DNA of 43,975 nt, from the NCBI GenBank assembly GCA_964478125.1, contig CAYZGR010000022.1, forward strand, positions 1-43,975. The letters are read 5' to 3'. This document shows positions 8,140-16,271 of this stretch, piece by piece; position 1 is the stretch's first letter; every line of letters begins with the position of its first letter. The stretch is from FW021-bin31 sp964478125. Its GTDB lineage: Bacteria > Bacteroidota > Bacteroidia > Chitinophagales > Chitinophagaceae. The translations under genes were made by a program, and so were the position numbers. The notes beneath the pieces were generated by a model, which ran no database searches, was not told where the DNA came from, and saw nothing but the letters and a program-made list of their open reading frames with translations.

Positions 8140-10825
8140 TTTTTGAACCGTTTAATTTTGTCCAAAATGGGAAATGAATACCATTGGTTTCCTCCAGGCC
8201 TTTGGGTAAACCCACCGTTCCTTGCGGTAACGCTGAGTTTACGGTAACCGGCAGCTGATGGGAAGCTCCGTTATAAAATATTTCTATGGTGTTTCCTTCG
8301 CTGAGATTTTGGGCCTCCGCATCCTGGGTGTTTAATACGATATAAGGCTTGGGAATTCTTTCTTTGATAGCCGGACTTTCTGCACTCAATTCTTCGGATC
8401 CATAAATATGGTACAAAGGCAGCGCCTGCCATTTCCCTTCCTTCGGTGAGAAAGCATCCGGGATATCGGTAAAATAATCTGTTTCTGCATGCGCTGAAGG
8501 CTCCAGTAATCTTTTACCCGGGTTACCGCCATGTAAAGGGCCGCCCACTTCTATCTGGTATTTATTTATAGACTGTACTGAATTCCATCCCGGCGACCAG
8601 TTGAAAGGAACAATGGAAGAGGGGGGTATTCCATGGTATCCTTCCATTGTATAAGAGAGCGGAGAATCTTCATCTACAGGCGGTTTATCCTCGCTCACTT
8701 TTACATTGGCGTACATGGAAGTTCTGCCGCTGTACCGATGGGGTTCCCGTGGTATTTTTTGGGTGCCCTTCCTGTAATCCGCGGAGGGTGCAACACCTTT
8801 GATGTTCTCCAATTCGGGGAAGTTGGCTATCATTTCCGCAACCACTTCCTCCAGTTTGCGATGTCCCTGATTCTGAAGGATGCGATCCAACCATTTCCAA
8901 CTGCTTTGCGCGTCATTCTTAGGTGCATGTACCTGATAAAAGCGCTGGGCCCGGCCTTCATTATTGACTACTGTACCATCCGCTTCTGCAAAGGTTCCCG
9001 CGGGAAGCACATACGTAGCTTTTTCACCGGTCCGATTGGCCAGCGATTCCAGAACAATTACGTTTTTACTGTTTTGATATAATTCATCAATTGATTGGCG
9101 CTCCGTTCGTTTGTACAGATCGTTTTCTAAGATAAGGGTAGTATCGGATGTTTCCTTTTGGGCCCGTTCAAAAGCATCTTCCAGGTACTGATCACTCAGG
9201 AAGGCCAGGCCCATGGAATTTACTTCGGGTACAGTATAGACGAGGCCGGCGTCTTTGTCCTTGTCTTTCAGTGCATAAGCCACATTAGCGGCCGCATGAA
9301 TGACAGATTCGCTGCAAATCCCCGTACCGGATACGATCAATGGCTTTTTGGCGTTTAGAAGGGCTTCTGCGGCTTCTGTTGCAAGTGCATCGGTGTCCGG
9401 ATCTACCTCTATACCAGGCAGAGAATTGTTGATTTTCTGCGCTATCACGTTTCCAAGGCGGGCTATATTATCGGGATGAGCATGATAGCTCTTTGTGGCT
9501 ATTTCTTCTAATTTTGTATCCCGGATCCCTGCAATGTATACGGGGCCGGTTTCTCCCTGTACGATTTCCCGGATACCCGCATCGTTCCAATGTGCGATCT
9601 TTAAGGCAAAAGCTTTTTCGTTGGGCTTGTTTTTGGCTGCTTGTCGCAAAGCCAAAGCAAGCATGGGCGCCGTATTGGTTACATCTTCCCCCAGTACCAG
9701 CACCGCATCGTAGGACTCGGTTTCTTTCAGAGAAGGAGTTCGTACTTTACCGTTCTTCAGGATTTTAACAATCTCCTTATATAATTTCCCTTCCTGCTTC
9801 GGCACTCCGGCATAAAAGTTATCGCTTCCTACCAACTTTTTTAGAACAAAATTGGATTCCAGGGAAGCCCTGGGAGAGCCAATACCGATCAGCTTTTTAT
9901 CCTGGGTCGTAAGTTCTTTGAGATCTTTAACGGCCGTTTCTGCATTTACCCCCTTAAAGACGCCGTTTTCTTTTTTTAAGGGATGAAGGATCCTTTTTTC
10001 GCTGTTCACATACTCATAACCAAATCGGCCCCGGTCGCACAGGAAATATCCATTTACGTCTCCATTATACCGGGTAAGGATTCTGCGAAGCATCCCGTAA
10101 CGTTCGCTTGCTATGGTATTGCAACCCAGTCCGCATTGTTGACAGATGGAGGGGGCATTGGTCAGATCCCATTTACGAGTATAGTGTTTTTTTAAGGGTT
10201 TGTCGGTAAATACTCCCGTCGGACATACTTCTACCAGGTTGCCGCTGAATTCGTTCTCCAGCGTACCCGGTTCAAATCTCCCGAAATAGACATTGTCATG
10301 CGCCGCAAATACACTGAAATCTTTACCGCCGGCATAATCGTTGTAAAATCGTACGCATCTGTAACATTGTATGCAACGATTCATCTCATGATTGATGAAT
10401 GGTCCCAGATCCTGATTCCAGTGCGTGCGTTTTTTGAAACGAAACCTGCGGTAGTTATGGCCTGACATGACAGTCATATCCTGAAGATGGCATTCTCCCC
10501 CCTCGTCACAAACCGGACAATCATGAGGGTGGTTGATCATGAGCGATTCAATATTTTCTGCTCTGAATTTGCGAGCTTCGGGATTTTCAATTGAAATGCG
10601 TGTGCCTTCGGAAGCGGGTTCCATACAGGCCATTACCAATCGGCCCCTGTTATCGTTCTCATCTTTATATTTTATGATACCGCATTGCCGGCAGGCGCCC
10701 ACAGAGTGCATGGCGGGATGCCAGCAAAAATAGGGGAGATTCAGCCCGAGGGACAGTACTGCCGCCAACAGATTTTGGCTGCCATCTACTTCATATTCTT
10801 TATCGTCTATGAAAATCTTAGCCAT
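8132..10825 (-). CDS. nuoG: NADH-quinone oxidoreductase subunit G (molybdopterin-oxidoreductase-like)
   Basis: Largest peripheral-arm subunit, 897 aa, an electron-transfer scaffold. The N-terminal [2Fe-2S] ligands are C34, C45, C48 and C67. Next come the His-plus-three-Cys motif (HPHDCPVCDEGGECH, about residues 99-113) and the CIQCYRC...VCPTGVFT [4Fe-4S] motif. A further four-cysteine set, C228-x2-C231-x3-C235-x27-C263, matches the N7 cluster site found in only some bacterial NuoG proteins. The rest is a degenerate molybdopterin oxidoreductase domain with a C-terminal barrel (about 770-890), where no cofactor is expected. It overlaps nuoH by 8 bases and lies 22 bases after nuoF. Confidence 0.96.
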   Translation of the reverse strand: MAKIFIDDKEYEVDGSQNLLAAVLSLGLNLPYFCWHPAMHSVGACRQCGIIKYKDENDNRGRLVMACMEPASEGTRISIENPEARKFRAENIESLMINHPHDCPVCDEGGECHLQDMTVMSGHNYRRFRFKKRTHWNQDLGPFINHEMNRCIQCYRCVRFYNDYAGGKDFSVFAAHDNVYFGRFEPGTLENEFSGNLVEVCPTGVFTDKPLKKHYTRKWDLTNAPSICQQCGLGCNTIASERYGMLRRILTRYNGDVNGYFLCDRGRFGYEYVNSEKRILHPLKKENGVFKGVNAETAVKDLKELTTQDKKLIGIGSPRASLESNFVLKKLVGSDNFYAGVPKQEGKLYKEIVKILKNGKVRTPSLKETESYDAVLVLGEDVTNTAPMLALALRQAAKNKPNEKAFALKIAHWNDAGIREIVQGETGPVYIAGIRDTKLEEIATKSYHAHPDNIARLGNVIAQKINNSLPGIEVDPDTDALATEAAEALLNAKKPLIVSGTGICSESVIHAAANVAYALKDKDKDAGLVYTVPEVNSMGLAFLSDQYLEDAFERAQKETSDTTLILENDLYKRTERQSIDELYQNSKNVIVLESLANRTGEKATYVLPAGTFAEADGTVVNNEGRAQRFYQVHAPKNDAQSSWKWLDRILQNQGHRKLEEVVAEMIANFPELENIKGVAPSADYRKGTQKIPREPHRYSGRTSMYANVKVSEDKPPVDEDSPLSYTMEGYHGIPPSSIVPFNWSPGWNSVQSINKYQIEVGGPLHGGNPGKRLLEPSAHAETDYFTDIPDAFSPKEGKWQALPLYHIYGSEELSAESPAIKERIPKPYIVLNTQDAEAQNLSEGNTIEIFYNGASHQLPVTVNSALPQGTVGLPKGLEETNGIHFPFWTKLNGSKNE

Positions 10826-10847
10826 AATTCAATGTATTATAAAGTCC

Positions 10848-12125
10848 CTAATTATAAGGACATTGATGTTCGGTAATATGTTTCTCAAAGTCTTCTCTAA
10901 AATATTTTAGCGCACTTTGTAAAGGTTCCATGGCACCCGGCGCCAGTGCACAGAACGTACGACCGGGACCCATATATTTTGTCTGACCGGATAAAACATC
11001 CAGATCTTCCATTTTCCCTTTGCCTTCTTCTATGGCCATCAACATTTTTTCGGTCCAGGGCAATCCTTCCCGACAAGGCGTACACCATCCACAAGATTCC
11101 TGGGCGAAAAAGTGCTCCAGGTTTTTTACCATTCCCACGATACAGGTTTTATTATCCAGTACGATGATGGTCCCCGTTCCCATGCGGGTGCCTATCTTTG
11201 CCATGTTATTATAGTCCATGGGGGTATCCAGGTGGTCGGCCGTAATAAAATCCGTGGAACCTCCGCCCGGGAGCGCGGCTTTAAATTCGTGGCCGTCCTG
11301 CATTCCGCCTGCATATTCTTCCAGGATCTCCCGGAAAGATGTTCCCAAAGGCAACTCCCATAAGCCCGGTTTTTTTACTTTTCCGCTGGCGCCGTAAAGT
11401 TTTGTTCCACCATCATCTATTCCATCGGCGCTAAGTTGTTTATACCACTCCGCACCTTTATTTAAGATATGAGGTACATTGCTATAAGTCTCAATATTAT
11501 TTACAATAGTAGGTTTGCCAAATAGACCGCTTACCGTTGGGAAAGGAGGTTTTGATCTCGGGTTGGCCCGTTTCCCTTCCAGTGCGTTTAGCAAGGCTGT
11601 TTCTTCTCCACACATATATCGGCCTACACTCGTGTGTAAAGACATATCCAGCTTAAACCCGCTTCCTAAAATGTTTTCACCCAGATATCCGGCATCGTAA
11701 GCTTCCTGAATAGATTGGGTTATCGCTTTGGCTGCAGTATGGTAGGCCCAGCGTAAAAATACATAACTGAAGCTGGCGCCTATTGCATAAGACGCTATGA
11801 TCATGCCCTCTATTAATTGATGGGGTTTCCCTTCCAGGAGTAGCCGGTCTTTGAAGGTTCCCGGTTCCATTTCGTCTCCGTTTGCAACGATATACTTGGG
11901 TTGTGGTACATCGTCTCCCATCGGTACCAGGCTCCACTTCAATCCGGTGGGAAATCCGGCGCCTCCACGTCCCCGCAGTCCGGAATCTTTTACCAATTCA
12001 GTCACTTCTTTGGGGCTCATTTTCAATGCTTTCCGAAGCGCCTGGTAACCTCCCACCTGTTCATATTCTTTTAAGTTAAGCCAGGTGCCGTCGTCTTTAA
12101 TATATTCAGTTAGTGGTTTTTCCAT
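10848..12125 (-). CDS. nuoF: NADH-quinone oxidoreductase subunit F (NADH-binding, FMN)
   Basis: NADH dehydrogenase subunit carrying FMN and cluster N3 at the tip of complex I. The 425-aa product has the glycine-rich GLRGRGGAGFPTGLKW loop for FMN and NADH binding, YMCGEETALLNALEGKR, and the N3 ligands in ESCGWCTPCREG with the fourth cysteine in RTFCALAPGAMEP. A 211-base gap separates it from nuoE, larger than elsewhere in the operon. Confidence 0.97.
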   Translation of the reverse strand: MEKPLTEYIKDDGTWLNLKEYEQVGGYQALRKALKMSPKEVTELVKDSGLRGRGGAGFPTGLKWSLVPMGDDVPQPKYIVANGDEMEPGTFKDRLLLEGKPHQLIEGMIIASYAIGASFSYVFLRWAYHTAAKAITQSIQEAYDAGYLGENILGSGFKLDMSLHTSVGRYMCGEETALLNALEGKRANPRSKPPFPTVSGLFGKPTIVNNIETYSNVPHILNKGAEWYKQLSADGIDDGGTKLYGASGKVKKPGLWELPLGTSFREILEEYAGGMQDGHEFKAALPGGGSTDFITADHLDTPMDYNNMAKIGTRMGTGTIIVLDNKTCIVGMVKNLEHFFAQESCGWCTPCREGLPWTEKMLMAIEEGKGKMEDLDVLSGQTKYMGPGRTFCALAPGAMEPLQSALKYFREDFEKHITEHQCPYN

Positions 12126-12336
12126 GTCTGGTTGGTCACTGGTTATGGGTCATTGGTCAATTGCCGTTAGTTGCTTTTTGACCGATACTTTTGATATATG
12201 CACTAGGTTTTTTATGTAGTCATTCTAATATAATCATATTTTTTGAAAAGCCCCGTTGAAATTCATTCCTTCTCTTCTATTTTCTTTATATAGCTCTCAA
12301 TAAATAAAACAACCAGAGAGACAAATAACGAAATAA
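12126..12336. other. 211-base gap inside the nuo operon (nuoE-nuoF)
   Basis: No gene was found. Just upstream of nuoF (12130-12165) there is a degenerate direct repeat built from TGGTCA-type units (GGTCACTGG, GGTCATTGG, GGTCAATTG). The remainder is AT-rich. No clear Bacteroidota promoter was found on the minus strand. The space is unusually long for this operon and may be a repeat insertion that did not break a gene. Confidence 0.4.
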
Positions 12337-12816
12337 CTATTTATACCTCTCAAGTATCTCATCCAACTTGTCTATCGTTAAATCTTGATGCAGATCTTCA
12401 TCTATCATCAGTGCCGGCGCATGATCACAGGTGCCCAGGCAGCAGATAGGCAACAGGGTAAACCGGTCGTCTTCTGTCGTTTGTCCATAATCTATTCCGA
12501 GTTTCTCTTTTAAATGATGGATGATCTCTTCATACCCCATCACCCAACAGCTTACACTGTCACAAACCAGAATGACATGCCTTCCGACGGGCTGACGGAA
12601 GATCAGATTATAGAAAGTAGCTACACTGTCTATGGCATCCGGGGACATGTCCAGTATCTCTCCCAATTCTTTTACTGCATCATCGGAAACCCAGCGGTGA
12701 TGGTCCTGGATATATTTTAACCCTTCAATACAGGCGGCACTTTTTACGGGAAAATGCGCATACAATTTTTTGATATCAGTTATCTGTTCCTCTGTTAATA
12801 TTTTGGTTTCTGCCAT
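12337..12816 (-). CDS. nuoE: NADH-quinone oxidoreductase subunit E ([2Fe-2S])
   Basis: Thioredoxin-fold [2Fe-2S] subunit (cluster N1a) that pairs with NuoF. The 159-aa product shows the ligand pattern CDSVSC followed by CLGTC, spaced as in the family. The N-terminal helical bundle includes FPVKSAACIEGLKYIQDHHRWVS and the ATFYNLIFRQPVGRH segment. It lies 12 bases after nuoCD. Confidence 0.96.
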   Translation of the reverse strand: MAETKILTEEQITDIKKLYAHFPVKSAACIEGLKYIQDHHRWVSDDAVKELGEILDMSPDAIDSVATFYNLIFRQPVGRHVILVCDSVSCWVMGYEEIIHHLKEKLGIDYGQTTEDDRFTLLPICCLGTCDHAPALMIDEDLHQDLTIDKLDEILERYK

Positions 12817-12828
12817 GATTACTGTTTT

Positions 12829-14568
12829 TTACCTATCCACATCTGATAAAACATAATCCACACTTCCTAAAATAGCCATTAAATCAGCAATGGTATACCC
12901 CTGACTGATCTCAGGTACAAACTGTAGGTGAGGAAAAGAAGGGGTTCTTATCCGTGTCCGGTAAGAAGTGGTGTTGTTGTCGCTGACCACATAATAACTA
13001 TTATGTCCTTTAGTTGCTTCTATACCAAAAAAGGCTTCTCCTGCAGGGAATACCGGTCCCCAGGTGGTATTCAGAAAATGATTGATCAGGGTCTCGATAT
13101 GTTGCATGGTATATTTCTTATCCGGGGGGGTGGTAAGCGGGTGGTGCGACTTGTATGGCCCTTCCGGCATATTGTTCAGGCATTGTTCTATGATACGCAG
13201 GCTCTGGCGTATTTCTTCTATCCGTACCAGGGCGCGATCATAACAGTCTCCATTTTTACCCGTGGGGATATCAAATTCAAACTGTTCAAATCCGGAATAG
13301 GGCTGTTTTTTTCTGAAATCCCATTCAAATCCGGTTGCTCTTAACCCGGCTCCTGTAACCCCCCATTCTATCGCTTCTTCCGTAGTATAAACGCCAATTC
13401 CCTTGGTTCTTGCTTTGAAAATCCGGTTTTTCATCACCATTTTATCAAGCTCCTTCAACCGTTTCGGAAAATAGTTTAGAAAATCCCGTACGATCTTTTC
13501 CCATCCTTTGGGAAGATCCTGGGCTACACCGCCGATACGGAACCAGTTGGGATGCATGCGGTCTCCGCATATAGCCGCCACAATATCCAATACCCTTTCC
13601 CTGTCGTTGAACGTCAAAAATACCGGAGTCATCATTCCCAGGTCCTGAGCGAAAGTTCCATACCACACCAGGTGACTGGAAATCCGGAAAAATTCGCTCA
13701 TCATGATACGAATGACCTTTGCCCGGTCGGGAACTTCTATATCTCCCAGTTTCTCCATGGCCATCACGTAAGGAAAGTTGTTCATTACACCGCCCAGATA
13801 TTCTACCCGGTCGGTGTAAGGGATGAAAGTATGCCATGATTGGCGCTCGGCCATCTTCTCGGCCCCGCGATGATGAAATCCGATATCGGGAACCACTTTT
13901 ACAATTTCTTCTCCATCCAGTTGTAATACAAGTCTTAAGACGCCATGGGTTCCCGGATGTTGCGGACCCAGATTGAGGAACATCAGGTCTTCATCTTCAA
14001 CCGCCTGGTCCAGCCCCCATTCCTCCGGCTTGAATTGCAAAGCATTCTGTTCGCGGTTTTGCTTATCTTCCGGTAATTGAAAGGGACCCATTTCGGTTGC
14101 CCTGGCCGGGTGGCTTTTTAGTAACGGATGTCCTTCCCATGTCGGGGGCATCAGGATACGCCTTAAATCGGGATGTCCTTCAAAACGAACCCCGAAAAGA
14201 TCGTAAACTTCCCGTTCATACCAGTTGGCTGAAGGCCAAACTTTTGTTGCTGTTGGCGCCACAGGTTTTTCACTTGTTAAGGGAACCTTAAGCCGAATGA
14301 AATCATTGCGATCGAAGGAAAGCAATACATATACAAGGGTTAGTTTACTCTCGGGTTGTCCTGCACGATTCGTCCTTGCCTGCTCATCAATAGCTGTAAG
14401 ATCATACAGCATTTTGTAAGGTTGGTCAATCTTACTTTTTAAAAATTGCAAAACCGAAACAATTTTATCAGCAGCTATCCAAAGCGTGGGGAACGCGTCT
14501 TTTGTTTGTTGAACAGAGAGAATAGCTTCCGGGAGTTTTTCCTGTAGTATGGAAACGATTTCGGACAT
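12829..14568 (-). CDS. nuoCD: NADH-quinone oxidoreductase subunit C/D fusion
   Basis: Fused 30-kDa (NuoC) and 49-kDa (NuoD) subunits of the complex I peripheral arm, 579 aa. The NuoC part covers about residues 1-165 and has YEREVYDLFGVRFEGHPDLRRILMP. A short linker leads into NuoD from about residue 190, with LNLGPQHPGTHGVLRLVLQLDGE, DIGFHHRGAEKMAE and DRVEYLGG. NuoD helps form the quinone-binding pocket with NuoB and has lost the hydrogenase metal ligands. CD fusions occur in several bacterial groups. The gap to nuoB is 58 bases. Confidence 0.97.
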   Translation of the reverse strand: MSEIVSILQEKLPEAILSVQQTKDAFPTLWIAADKIVSVLQFLKSKIDQPYKMLYDLTAIDEQARTNRAGQPESKLTLVYVLLSFDRNDFIRLKVPLTSEKPVAPTATKVWPSANWYEREVYDLFGVRFEGHPDLRRILMPPTWEGHPLLKSHPARATEMGPFQLPEDKQNREQNALQFKPEEWGLDQAVEDEDLMFLNLGPQHPGTHGVLRLVLQLDGEEIVKVVPDIGFHHRGAEKMAERQSWHTFIPYTDRVEYLGGVMNNFPYVMAMEKLGDIEVPDRAKVIRIMMSEFFRISSHLVWYGTFAQDLGMMTPVFLTFNDRERVLDIVAAICGDRMHPNWFRIGGVAQDLPKGWEKIVRDFLNYFPKRLKELDKMVMKNRIFKARTKGIGVYTTEEAIEWGVTGAGLRATGFEWDFRKKQPYSGFEQFEFDIPTGKNGDCYDRALVRIEEIRQSLRIIEQCLNNMPEGPYKSHHPLTTPPDKKYTMQHIETLINHFLNTTWGPVFPAGEAFFGIEATKGHNSYYVVSDNNTTSYRTRIRTPSFPHLQFVPEISQGYTIADLMAILGSVDYVLSDVDR

Positions 14569-14626
14569 ATAGCGTTAACGAGGTTAAATAGTCTTATTTA
14601 TAAAAGCTGCTCTTTTGCGGTTGTTC

Positions 14627-15265
14627 TTATAACTCATCAGGGGAACGGATCTCGGTCATCTTCATTCGTTCCGCCCGCTTGGCTTCCTTGATGGAAGGCT
14701 TATCGGGCCTGACGACTCCCTGTGGGCCTATTACCCAGTTAAGAGGTCTTTTCTCTTTGGCCACCCGGTCTCTCAAAAGGACGATCCCTTCCAGGAAGGC
14801 ATCCGGGCGCGGCGGACAGCCCGGAACATATACATCAACGGGCATAAACTTATCCACCCCCTGCACCACGCTGTAAATATCGTACATTCCTCCGGAATTG
14901 GCACAGGAGCCCATGGAAATAACCCATCGGGGTTCCATCATTTGTTGATATAAACGCTTGATCACGGGAGCCATTTTTATAAATACAGTACCGGCTACGA
15001 TCATCATATCGGCCTCGCGGGGCGTACCCCGTATCACTTCGGCCCCGAACCGGGCCACATCATATTTACTGGTGATACTGGTGGCCATTTCCACATAGCA
15101 GCAGGACAAGCCAAAATTAAAAGGCCAGATAGAATTCTTCCTTCCCCATGCAATCAGATCATCCATTCTGGTCAGAACCACGGATTGTTGTACGGTCTCT
15201 TCAAAAGAACTGTTGCCTTTCTTTACGGTCGTGGGATCATTCACCCCCGTTGTCCACCACTTCAT
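14627..15265 (-). CDS. nuoB: NADH-quinone oxidoreductase subunit B
   Basis: Carries cluster N2, the final electron donor to quinone. The 212-aa product has the ligand motifs GLSCCYVEM (tandem cysteines), MGSCANSGG and VPGCPPRPDAF, all intact, plus WPFNFG. The C-terminal 40 residues are basic and variable. The nuoA frame overlaps its start by 29 bases, a longer overlap than elsewhere in the operon. Confidence 0.97.
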   Translation of the reverse strand: MKWWTTGVNDPTTVKKGNSSFEETVQQSVVLTRMDDLIAWGRKNSIWPFNFGLSCCYVEMATSITSKYDVARFGAEVIRGTPREADMMIVAGTVFIKMAPVIKRLYQQMMEPRWVISMGSCANSGGMYDIYSVVQGVDKFMPVDVYVPGCPPRPDAFLEGIVLLRDRVAKEKRPLNWVIGPQGVVRPDKPSIKEAKRAERMKMTEIRSPDEL

Positions 15266-15692
15266 GATGATTTGTTTTATTTATCTTTTTATAATATGCT
15301 TTCAGAATCTTTTTGCCGTTAGGACCAAAGTCAAGCGCACCTATACGCCATATATATATAAGGACTGCCACCAGTTCCAGAATAAAAATCAAAATACTGA
15401 TATACCCTGCCCATCCTACGGATCTGACAGAAATGGCCCAGGATAAAACGAACACGGCTTCTAAGTCAAATATGACAAAGAACATGGCAATAATATAAAA
15501 GTGAATCGGAAAAAGCAGGCGTGCACTTCCCGTTGCTTTAACACCGGATTCAAATACTTTATTGGTGGCAGGTTCTTTATGTCGTTCTCCAAGAAAATGG
15601 GAAAGCAGCAACATACCGCTTACCAACAGCAATACGGCAATACCATATACCAGGAACGGCCATAGTAATGTAGATCCGGTACCAGGCTCCAT
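15237..15692 (-). CDS. nuoA: NADH-quinone oxidoreductase subunit A
   Basis: Three-helix membrane subunit of complex I. The conserved loop YESG-like motif is present as KVFESGVKATGSARLLFPIHFYIIAMFFVIFDLEAVFVLSWA, including the FDLE signature. The frame is open up to 15782, but the ATG at 15692 (MEPGTGSTLLWPFLVYG) gives a 151-aa protein of more usual length and removes a spurious extra hydrophobic segment. First gene of the nuo operon. Confidence 0.93.
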   Translation of the reverse strand: MEPGTGSTLLWPFLVYGIAVLLLVSGMLLLSHFLGERHKEPATNKVFESGVKATGSARLLFPIHFYIIAMFFVIFDLEAVFVLSWAISVRSVGWAGYISILIFILELVAVLIYIWRIGALDFGPNGKKILKAYYKKINKTNHHEVVDNGGE

Positions 15693-16271
15693 TCTTATAA
15701 GATTTAATAAAAAAGATGAACTAAGCAAAAAGAAAATGAATTTTTCAGCTGAAATCAGCTTCAAGGGACTAAGGTATGACAAAGTTTTTGTTAAATAAAA
15801 TAATTCTGGAAAGATAACCTCCCCTTGTATTCATATTGTTTTTAACTTCATAAGTTATTTATGTCTTTTACTCTTATTTTTTAAAATATGTAAAGTCTAT
15901 TGGTTTTATAGACTTTTATTTTATCTTTGCATTTGTTTATTCAATTAATTAAAAAATCCTTTCAAAAGTGGAAACGCATCTACGCCATTTTAGCCCTTAC
16001 AGCGCTTGTTCTCATAGGTCTGTATTGTCCGGTCATGTATTACAACGAAAGAAATGCAATTCTCGAATGTGCAGGAATTTGTTTTGTATAGATCTCTGTC
16101 CCTGACTCTCTTCAGGATCGCACTATAATCAATCTTAGGGATATTTTTTCTGGTCCGCGGAAGCGGTCAGGTCAATAGCAAGCGGTAATTATTATGCGCG
16201 TGCGAGGTCTGCTGTGCATGTTTTAATCGGTATTTATTCTTAAATCTATTATTTATTTTAATCTTATCATA
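15693..16271. other. Divergent nuoA/susC control region
   Basis: This is 579 bases between divergent operons. No clear consensus promoter was found for nuo; the best minus-strand boxes are AAACTTTG (complement of 15780-15787) and TATCTTTC (15809-15816). On the plus strand there is a strong promoter (see separate entry) followed by a leader of about 330 nt. The leader holds a frame from a TTG at 15933 to a TAG at 16089-16091 encoding 52 residues with one hydrophobic helix (IYAILALTALVLIGLY) and three cysteines, or an 18-residue peptide if read from the ATG at 16035. It also holds two hairpins, 16101-16116 (CCTGA/TCAGG) and 16155-16166 (CCGC, GGAA loop, GCGG). No known riboswitch was recognised. 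Confidence 0.5.
15900..15929 (+). promoter_or_regulatory. Bacteroidota sigma-type promoter for the susC operon
   Basis: A TTG at 15900-15902 and TATCTTTG at 15922-15929 are separated by 19 bases. This fits the Bacteroidota housekeeping promoter (-33 TTTG or TTG, -7 TAnnTTTG) exactly in the -7 box. Transcription would begin near 15935, leaving a long leader before susC at 16272. Confidence 0.65.
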
